DNA from: Blasia pusilla
Taxonomy: Eukaryota; Marchantiophyta; Marchantiopsida; Blasiales
Direction of reading: 5' to 3'
Assembly: GCA_050084515.1 (NCBI GenBank)
Contig: CM114275.1
Span: 23,870,001-23,934,000 of the forward strand
Length of the DNA stretch: 64,000 bases
In this document: piece after piece, positions 53,580-61,440 of the stretch
Layout: every line of letters starts with the position of its first letter
Numbering within the stretch: position 1 is the stretch's first letter
The notes under the pieces: generated by a model
What the model saw: the letters and a program-made list of their open reading frames with translations, nothing else
The model's database searches: none
What the model was told of the DNA's origin: nothing
Made by a program: the position numbers and the translations under genes

Positions 53580-54391
53580 ATCCCGGATTGCCAACCAGGT
53601 CTATAAGATGTTGTCTCAGTCCATTAGTCCATCTGAAAACCCATCGGGTACAATAGTGCTCCTCCAAATAGTACATCATACGACTCAGCTGATGTGACCA
53701 CTGCAGGTACTTCCAACATGGAGATATTAGTCGCATGATCTGGTCTCAACTGTACAGACAACTTCTCCCGTGACATGAAATGAGACCTATCATTGGCTCC
53801 TCCAAGTGATGTCTGAATCTGGAATGGGCAAGGCTCAATCTCTGACCTCCGGATACCCAAACCAATACATGTTGCCTTTCCCAACATCAAAGGTTGGGCA
53901 CCAGAGTCTAACAAGACTCTATCTGGTTTTATACACCTGTCCTCTAGGACTCACCAATCAGAATATCCCACTCCGGTTGTCCAACATACAAACACCATGT
54001 GTAAGCCTCTCACTATCAATGGTGGTCGGGCTGGTACTGCATCCATCTTCGCCACTGCTGCCTGCCAAGTAGCACTGGTACTCAATGCTACACCTGACAT
54101 AGAGGGTTGCTCCACCGCAACACCCTCATCCACCTCAGCACGTGTAGCAATAACACTCCCACGTTCACACAACGTGGCTGCTAGCTCAAATACAAGAGCT
54201 AAGTCAACTCCTAAGGCCATCAACTCAATGGCTGAAAACAATGGGGATCCCAACACTGAAGTTGCCATCCGCAATACTGCACTGGATGCTTCATCCGTGT
54301 CTACTACACACGATGTAGATGCCTCAATCCCCACTGTAGGCTCAATAGGTTGGGTAGGAACCATGGATGGAGTCCCAAGCACCTCAGACAA
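53580..54391 (-). pseudogene. gypsy copy 2 pre-protease region and retropepsin
   Basis: The retropepsin would cut the polyprotein. The frame opens with SEVLGTPSMVPTQPIEP, crosses one stop near 53951, and reaches VLLDSGAQPLMLGKATC, with the catalytic DSGA intact, then PFQIQTSLGGAND, VLFGGALLYPMGF and WTETTSYRPGWQSG. A frameshift near 53585 leads into the linker before the methyltransferase. Confidence 0.88.
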
Positions 54392-54399
54392 CCCTCAGT

Positions 54400-55261
54400 T
54401 AAGTACTCACTAGTTAAGTGTCTTCCATGCAGGATAGCCCAAAGATGGGTGACCAATTATGCATCACTCAACTCACAAATCTGCAAAAATTGCCTCACCC
54501 TAAACCCCGAGCTACCACGAGTTGCCTCGAAGCCTCGAAGCCTCGAAACCACAAAAATGCCGAGAAATGCTCGAGACATGCCCCGTTTGCCATGCTTCGC
54601 TATGGAGAGAGGCCCAACCAGGGCGCCCCCGATGGGATAGGCGTCTCCAAAAATGGACGAGTCACCAACCAACCAGCCCCTCCGATTTGCTGTCCACCAT
54701 AGCTAGACCTTGAGCTAGTCCGCAAAATTTCGACCAGCGATTACTCCACAAAACCTCGACCAAGATTGAATCTGTTTCAACTAGAATTCAATCGGCCACT
54801 ATATCTACCTCTCCACAAAAAATCAGCTACAACCAAGCTCTGTACTCCGAGCTAAAGATCAGACAAACTTGTTGCCCATACACCTCTAGAATCGCAAATC
54901 CCACATGGCTTCCATCTAGATTCATGCACACCGAAATTTGCAACACTCTTTCACCACAGCAGCAATCCGCTCCACACACTCAAGCAGATAGCTTCACATA
55001 AGATCACAATAGAGGTAGCAATAGGAACCTCTCACCCCATCTGGATGACCTTCAACAGAGCTTCCGCACTCCAAGCTCTCCACATCAGAAAACCGTCGAA
55101 CACAAACCAGAATCTTCAATCTTTGATAACTTCCAACTCCCTTGACGGAATCCGGAGATCTAAAGTGCGTTGAAAGATCTCACCACGTACCAGATCCACA
55201 CCTCAAACATAGGCCACAAGCCATGATCGAAGCTACCATCAATCTACTCCAATTCTTTGAA
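54400..55261 (-). other. gypsy copy 2 leader, gag missing
   Basis: Between the 5' LTR and the pre-protease region lie about 860 bases with no gag similarity to copy 1 and no zinc knuckle. A short triplicated run (CGAGGCTT repeated, near 54527-54550) is present. No convincing primer binding site was seen next to the LTR. Copy 2 has therefore lost gag, or is a non-autonomous derivative that depended on another copy. Confidence 0.5.
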
Positions 55262-55627
55262 TGAAATCCGTGAAACACCTACAATCATAAAATACGTATA
55301 GAATCGCATATAATTGAGCCAAACCCACTCCACGATGGGAGAATCCAGGTCGAAGCTTGCGGAAACCACCATAGCCAAGAGCTCTACTCACTACCAAGGC
55401 TAACTCCCAATACAACAGGCTTAACTCAAAGAACTAACTGTTCTTTGAGTACACTCCACACTATATCCTCCAACCTAAAGGCGGGCCCTAATAAAAAGTC
55501 ACCCTCACCGGAGTAACCCCCAACCCTATGTATGAAACCGCATCCCTACCTTGACACTACGGCCCTATATAAGGTATGGACTCTATTAGCACACTATACT
55601 CTACGATATAATCCGTATGGTCATGAC
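55262..55627 (-). repeat. gypsy copy 2 5' LTR, truncated
   Basis: In sense it ends CACGGATTTCA and matches the last ~366 bases of the 3' LTR at 48247-48720. Its outer ~108 bases are missing: the sequence switches directly to copia (GATCCTACAATTGTGC) after GGTCATGAC. Confidence 0.85.
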
Positions 55628-56820
55628 AAAGATCCTACAATTGTGCTCACAGGAGATGACACTCAACATCATATCACGCATACTAGTAAAGTTCCAATAG
55701 CATCATATGGTCTTTGTGCTCTTCGAAATGTTCTTTATGTTCCTACCATTGCAAGAAACCTGATCTCTGTAGGACAGATAGTAGAACAAGATTATCAAGT
55801 GAAGTTTAACGCAGATGGTTGTTATATTGAAACAATGGATGACTAGACTACGATAGCCAAAGCAACTAGATCTGGAAGAATTTTCAAATTAGATGTTTCT
55901 ATGCCAGAGATTCAAACAGCAATATATAGTCAAACCACCAACAAGTCACAGATCTAAATGTGTGGCATAAAAGAATTGGACATATGAATCTTCAAAGATT
56001 ACAGAGTCTTTCATCATCTAATATAGTAATAGGTCTCCCTAAATTAGCGAGTCCTGCTACGTTAGAGGTATGTCCTGCTTGCCATTTGGAAAACAAGCTA
56101 GATTTCCTTTTCCAAAGCAAGGTAGAAGAGCATCCAAGATATTGGAGTTGATCCACATTGATGTGTGGACAGCATCACAACATAGCCTTAGTGGTTACCA
56201 ATAATTTATTTCATTTATTGATGACTTCTCTAGATATATATGGGTATAGTTTTTTAAAGCCAAGTTAGAGGTATTCTCAGTGTTCCAAACATTCAGAGTT
56301 CTAGTAGAGAAGCAGACTGGAGAACACATTCTGAAATTACGTTGTGATGGAGGAGGAGAGTATCTTTCATTAGAGTTTGATGACTATTTACATTAGAATG
56401 GCATCCAACGTCAAGTGACTTGTCGTTACACCCCACAACAAAATAGAGTAGGTGAGAGGAAGAATTGACATATTGCTAAAGCGGCACAAGCTATGTTGAA
56501 TGAGAAGAACATGCCTAAGGTGTATTGGGCAGAGGTTGTAGCATGTGCAGTCTTCTTAATCCACTGAACTCTAACAGCAAGAGTTCATGATAAAACTCCA
56601 TTCAAAGTCTTCACAAGAAGTAAACCTGATTTCTCCTTCTTAAAATTATTTGGCTGCATTTGTTATGCTCAAGACGTCTAAATTAGACCCCAAAAAAGAT
56701 GTATCTTCATTGGTTATGCTGATGGAACTAAAGGGTATAAGTGCTACATTTCATCCTCTAGGCAGCTTATTATTAGTCGTGACGTTGTCTTTGATCCCTT
56801 AGCTCCAATCTCACTTTATA
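55628..56820 (+). pseudogene. copia protease remnant and integrase
   Basis: Copia resumes with DPTIVLTGDDTQHHITHT and LCALRNVLYVPTIARNLIS, the C-terminal side of the copia protease; the DSGAS active site expected before it is absent. The integrase follows: WHKRIGHMNLQRLQSL and VCPACHLENK zinc region, then the core with IHIDVWTAS, LRCDGGGEY and TPQQNRVGERKN (Asp, Asp, Glu positions recognisable), and PFKVFTRSKPDFSFLKLFGC. Many stops and frame changes break it. Confidence 0.85.
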
Positions 56821-57340
56821 TATGTTAATTATACCATCTTGATTGCGGTTGATTTGGTAAACTCATTTGCAACCAATAGCTTCTTTACCCGAAGGTATAT
56901 CAACCAGCTCCCATGTCTGTTGATATCTTAATGCAGCAAGCTCTTCCTCCATAGCTTCTATCCATTCGATTTTACTTGCAACTTCTTCAAAACAACTCGG
57001 CTCTTGTTCTTGAAGGGTATTCATCATATATGCATGATGTGTTGCAAGGAAATCTTCATTTATGAATCTGTGAACTGAAAGTTGTTGATCTACGAAGTTG
57101 TTGTTCAAAGGTAGATTCCTCTAACACTTGACTCGAGCTCTGACTAGTGTCAACAGATTGAATACGTACTCTTCCTATCCATGGACTCACAGATTTAACT
57201 GATGAACCCATGACATCTCCTAGTCCTACACTAGTACTTGGGGAAGTTGAAGATAATTTCTGTTGGTTTACAATCATATTCTTCCCCTCAACAGATGAGT
57301 TTAGAGGTGGAATAGGCTTAGATGCACGATAATATGGCAT
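56820..57340 (-). pseudogene. inverted block of copia pol (linker and start of RT)
   Basis: On the minus strand this block reads IEWIEAMEEELAALRYQQ, then TWELVDIPSGKEAIGCK, which is the well-known start of copia RT. Everything else in the element reads on the plus strand. The RT continues on plus at about 57345 with [12 protein letters not shown]. So about 520 bases have been inverted in place, with both breakpoints within coding sequence. Confidence 0.85.
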
Positions 57341-58595
57341 TGATTTGATTATGAGGAAACATTTAGCCCTGTTGCAAAGATGGTGACTACGAGAATAGTG
57401 GTTACAGTTGCAATAAGTAAGAAGTGGAGATTGCATCACATGGACGTCAAGAATGCTATCTTGAATGGAGATCTATACGAGGAGGTATATGTGGCTCAAC
57501 CACCTGGATACGAGCATCCCAAGTTTCCATTTCGCTCATAAGAAAGCTCTATACGAGCTCAAACAAGCTCCAAGATCTTGTTTGAGCCCGTATAGAGCTT
57601 GAGAGGACAAGATCATACGGATCTCATTGTGTTGTATGTTGATGATCTCTTGATTACTGGGAGTACTGAAGAAATGGTCCAACAAGTCAAGCTTAAGTTA
57701 CAAGAAAAATTTGATATGAAAGACTTTGGAGAACTCAAGTACTTCCTTTGTATTGATTTTATCAAGGTTGGAGATTGCATGTGGTTACTACAAACACAAT
57801 ATGCTCTTTATATGCTTTCAAAATATGGTATGACGGCTTGTAAGCCAATCTCTATACCGTTGGATCAGAGTGTGAAGCTAAGAGTAGATGAAGGAGAGTT
57901 GCTTGCAAATTCTAATATGTACATGCGCATGGTTGGAAGTTTAATCTCTCTAACTATAACCAAACCAGATTTGAGTTATGTTGTTGGCCTAGTGAGCTAG
58001 TTTATGCAAGCACCTCGAAAACCTCACCTTGATGTTGTGAGGAGGATTATGCAATATGTGAAATTCTCTATTCAATTCGGGCTTCAATTTGAACCTTCTC
58101 CGAGTTTTCAATTATAAAGATTCAGAGATGATGATTGGGCAGGAAGCGTATTTGATCAACATTTCACATTTGGTTATTCATTTACTTTGAAAAGCGCAAC
58201 TATAAGTTGGGCTTCAAAGAAGCAACCTACACTTGCTTTATCTTCAACAGAGGCTGCGTACACATGAGCAACCAGTGCAGCATGAGAGGTGGTGTGGCTT
58301 TATCGATTACTTGTTGAGATTGGTGTTAGTAACTTAGGACCTAGTGTAATATATGCAGATAATATTAGTAGCATCAAGCTTGCTAATAACTCTGTGTTTC
58401 ATGCTCGTACAAAGCATGTTGAGGTACACTTTTATTTTATCAGAGATAAAGTGCTTACAGGAGAAATTGATCTTGTGTATATAGGTACAAATAAGCAAAT
58501 TGCTAACATCTTTACAAAGGTATTGTCCAGAGATAAGTTTGAGATGTTTAGAAATGATTTAAGCGTTAGAGATATCGATATGAGCTTGAGGGGGA
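57341..58595 (+). pseudogene. copia reverse transcriptase and RNase H
   Basis: Plus-strand RT with [40 protein letters not shown] and ALYELKQAPRSC, then a deletion scar (palindrome 57544-57600), the catalytic YVDD (57635-57646), FDMKDFGELKYFLCIDF and PYVVGLVS-type connection. RNase H shows DDDWAGS, GYSFTLKSATISWASKKQ, LALSSTEA and HARTKHVEVHFYFIRD. The order and motifs are copia. Several stops interrupt the frames. Confidence 0.9.
57544..57600. repeat. 24-base palindrome in copia RT
   Basis: AAGCTCTATACGAGCTCAAA and four more bases at 57544-57567 are matched, with one mismatch, by the reverse complement at 57577-57600; the loop is nine bases. The left arm is genuine coding sequence (KALYELKQ). 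The right arm is its inverted copy and sits where about 60-80 codons of RT are missing. Confidence 0.85.
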
Positions 58596-58596
58596 A

Positions 58597-58908
58597 TATT
58601 GAAGATTGAGTTACAATCAAACTCATGAGAGACATGAACTGCTACATTTGGTACTCACAAGAAGTAGGGAAGCTTAATCTTGGTTAGTTTGTTAAGAGCG
58701 ATTATCTGAACTAGGGTTAGTTAATCACAGTTAGTCTAACTTGAGACTATGTGTAAGGTTAGGGTTAGGGTTTCTTGTACATACCCTATATAATTGAGAA
58801 GGGGACCAGCCTCCACTCATTCTCTCATTAAAAATTTTGTTCACCATGGTGGTATGTGAGTGTGAGAATCGTTTCCCACCAGTTATGCTTCTTTAGCATT
58901 GTTCCACA
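58597..58908 (+). repeat. copia 3' LTR
   Basis: Full-length match to the 5' LTR. A polypurine tract (GCTTGAGGGGGAA) lies directly before it, and the target duplication ATAAC follows at 58909-58913. Confidence 0.92.
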
Positions 58909-58913
58909 ATAAC

Positions 58914-59160
58914 TACTAACAGCGATAACGTCAAGGCAAACAAGATGTGAGACCCTTGAGCTAGGTTCCAAGTAAGAGGCAAGAAGTAAGCAAAATGGGA
59001 GTGGTCAAGATAGGCAAGAACCGTATTTGAGACTAGTCACAAAATACGAAGAGCGGAAAAACAAGCATGAGATGCCAAACGGTGGGAGTCAAGAGGGGCA
59101 CAAGTCAAGACTCGCACAAAAAACGAGTCTAAGCTCCAAGATGAGTTTGGGATGGTAATC
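58914..59160 (+). repeat. foldback element, left arm, inner part
   Basis: Continuation of the left arm after the copia insertion. It pairs with about 59205-59450 on the other arm; shared runs include GAGATGCCAAA.GGTGGGAG with TCAAGAG, and AGATGTGAGACCCTTGAG (with substitutions in the partner). Confidence 0.8.
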
Positions 59161-59204
59161 CTCAAAATGGCTTGGAAGAGGCTTCTTGCGCATTTTTAAA
59201 CTCT

Positions 59205-59655
59205 TAACTCCCCAAATGCATCTTGGAACTTGGACCCATGTTCAATGTGTCTTATGGCTAGCGCCTCTCTTGACTCCCACCATTTGGCATCTCATGGTTG
59301 TCTTGCCGCCAATTACATCTCGTGATTAATCTCATAGCGTCTCCCCAATCTTTCTTGTTGAGGTGTTTCTTGGTTCTTGTCCTTGACTTGGAGCTTGCCT
59401 CAAAGGTCTCACACCTTGCTTGCCTTGCCCTTATCCCCATGAGTAGTTCCAACCCTTTCTCACCTAAGTCTAGTCTCAAGGTGTGTGGACATCTCATCCA
59501 ACATTAGTCCCGTAGTTGGTTCCATTGCCATTCCCAATCTCATGACTAACTAGTGTAGGTTTCGACTTTGGTGGGTCATACCAAGGTCTTTTCTCATTGG
59601 ATCCGCAATCATCACTCGCTTCACAAATCCTTCACTAGCATGGGTGTTATAGATT
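59205..59655 (-). repeat. foldback element, right arm
   Basis: Reverse-complement partner of the two left-arm pieces (46325-46534 plus 58914-59160). The alignment runs through the copia insertion point without a gap other than the target duplication. The arms are about 450 bases with a central spacer of about 45 bases, so the original foldback was close to 0.95 kb. Confidence 0.8.
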
Positions 59656-60600
59656 TAGCTATTTGCGACGTAGAAGTACCTTTAGGAGGGACACTCTTCC
59701 TCCCTACCCACTCAAAACCATGAATAAGGGATTCACTATGATGCGTGTTATTCCATGCTTTAGGTTTGAGATAAAGAACCATTTGAGACGCACCTTAAGG
59801 ATATAACCCATATTCTTTGGTATAGGCAAGTGACTTCGGGAGATTAGTCGAGGCTTGGGGAAGAGGTTGCCTAGGGAGAGGGTACGCACTTGAGGAGACT
59901 TAGACCCAACTAGTGTTTGGTTGCTTCTCGGCTACCTTCGAACATATAATCAGTTGAGTCTTTGTACCCAAAACTTTTGCTTGCAAAGTTCAAGGTCTAA
60001 AGTGCTTTGGGGTAAAGCACGAGGTTGCATGGAAATGAACATGTCCATCGGCCATGTCCAACCAGTCCTGCGCCTAGTTTTTTTTAGTATCCCAATGGGT
60101 TGCGAGAACAGGTGCGGCTTAGATTGAGGGAGGCGGGCAAGGATCAGCCCGCGCGTAGCCTGCACTGGCCGCAGCAAGCCCGCATGACGTCCGTGTTGAC
60201 CAGGCTAAAGGCCCGCATAAGGCCTCGCGATTATCCTAGACAAGGCTAGTGGCTAGCCCACACAAGGCCTGCACAAGGCTCCTTGGCTAGCCTACATAAG
60301 GCACAGAAAAGGATGGATCTTGAACCATACATAGAAGACTATGGATCTTGAAATACTCCATGATGGGAGAGATTTAAGGGATGGAGAAAATGATCTGATA
60401 AGCTTGGATCTTCTATCGGACTTATGGATCTTGAGAGATTTGATGAGCTGTGTGATTAGGATATAAGGAGAAAATACATCAGCCTTAGGATGCAGGCGTG
60501 GGCGATAGATCACCGGTGTAGGTTAGTTACACCAGTGACCTAGAAACTGTTTGGTAAAACATCCTCCCCCCAGACTCTTGGTAACTCATTGGAGGAGCTC
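59656..60600. other. no supported gene; short degenerate repeats
   Basis: Short frames only. Between 60150 and 60305 a loose run of short repeats based on AAGGCC/TAGCC(C/T)ACA.AAGGC gives local G+C richness. Probably retroelement-derived. Confidence 0.35.
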
Positions 60601-61440
60601 AACATCATAGGACTTGGCACTCAAATGGGCAAGCCCAAGGAGTTATTGTTGGTAAAAAAGAGGGCGAGGGGGGAATCTTAAAGGAAGTTCATGGTTGTCC
60701 AACCACCCTCGAATTTCAATGAGGTCCAACGCGTTATCTTTGAGACATTGACGTATCAACCACAAGCCCAAATGGACTATGTGGTTCGAGAGACCATGAA
60801 GGCTTATAGCTCAACTTTGGTCTCTTGCCCAATATATCAGTTTGGTGATGTGAGGAAAGAGCTATCCGAGTATAGGTTCGATATAGACATTAAGCACATG
60901 GATTAGGGGATGACTAAGGTGAAGCACATTTTCTTGTCAGAATGGGGAGTCAAGGCCTCCTTGAAGTTGGAGGCATATTCACTCACATGGTATCATCAGA
61001 ACACCATGAACCCAGACTGGACGGGGTGCTTCCCTCCAAAATGAGGAGGTATTTAGCACCACAAGATCAAGAAAACCAAGCTAGGATTTAGTCACGGAAA
61101 ATTCAGTTCGTAGGTTTGATCACAAGCTATATCACTCAATTCCAAGAGACATTGGCGGTGATTGATGATATATCAAACACCGAGTAAGTTGTTAACTTTG
61201 TGGAGTCCATGTGAGGTTGTGCCGCCTAAGTTGAAAAGGAAAGGGACAATAGTGCAATACCAGGAACCAAGTTGAGAAAGTTAAATGTGGCCATTGATAT
61301 GATAATCCAATTAGTGTTGAGCGACCCAAGTCTTGAGAAGCGAGACAAGATGATCCCTATGATAAAGGCACGAGCACAATTTAGCGAGGTTAACAAGAGA
61401 AAACCCAAAGAGCTAGAATCCTTATCCCTTAATAATTAAG
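60600..61440 (+). pseudogene. degraded coding relic, unknown family
   Basis: One frame from about 60595 to 61045, with two or three stops, reads EELNIIGLGTQMGKPKELL, then PPSNFNEVQRVIFETLTYQ and VRKELSEYRFDIDIKHMD. After frame changes, 61236-61440 reads LRKLNVAIDMIIQLVLSDPS and MIPMIKARAQFSEVNKRK. Composition is clearly protein-like over 800 bases. I do not recognise the family. It may be the 5' part of an unknown transposon gene or a decayed host gene. Confidence 0.35.

Larger units (their letters stand above)
48179..55627 (-). mobile_element. Ty3/gypsy retrotransposon copy 2, with DNA methyltransferase and PHD finger, inactive
   Basis: Minus-strand element inside copia. In sense order: truncated 5' LTR (55627-55262), a leader without gag (55261-54400), pre-protease and retropepsin (54391-53580), linker and C5 DNA methyltransferase (53594-52206), RT (about 51830-50900), RNase H (50900-50480), integrase (50480-49200), C-terminal PHD finger (49023-48886), polypurine tract (GAGTTAGAGGGACC near 48740), full 3' LTR (48720-48247), and a further 66 bases of LTR start (48244-48179). 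The order PR-RT-RH-IN with a GPY/F-like integrase end defines Ty3/gypsy. Gag is missing and pol is broken by frameshifts and stops, so the copy is dead. Confidence 0.92.
46535..58908 (+). mobile_element. Ty1/copia retrotransposon, full length but inactive, split by a gypsy element
   Basis: 312-base LTRs at 46535-46846 and 58597-58908, a tRNA-Met-type primer binding site at 46847, a polypurine tract just before the 3' LTR, gag, integrase, RT and RNase H in copia order, and the ATAAC target duplication. Without the inserted gypsy copy (48179-55627) the element is about 4.9 kb, normal for copia. The two LTRs look roughly 90% identical by eye, so insertion is not recent. Damage: many stops, loss of the protease active site at the gypsy junction, an inversion of about 0.5 kb in pol, and a deletion in RT. 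The LTR ends read TATTGAAG and TTCCACA, so the 5' terminus lacks the usual TG. Confidence 0.93.
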
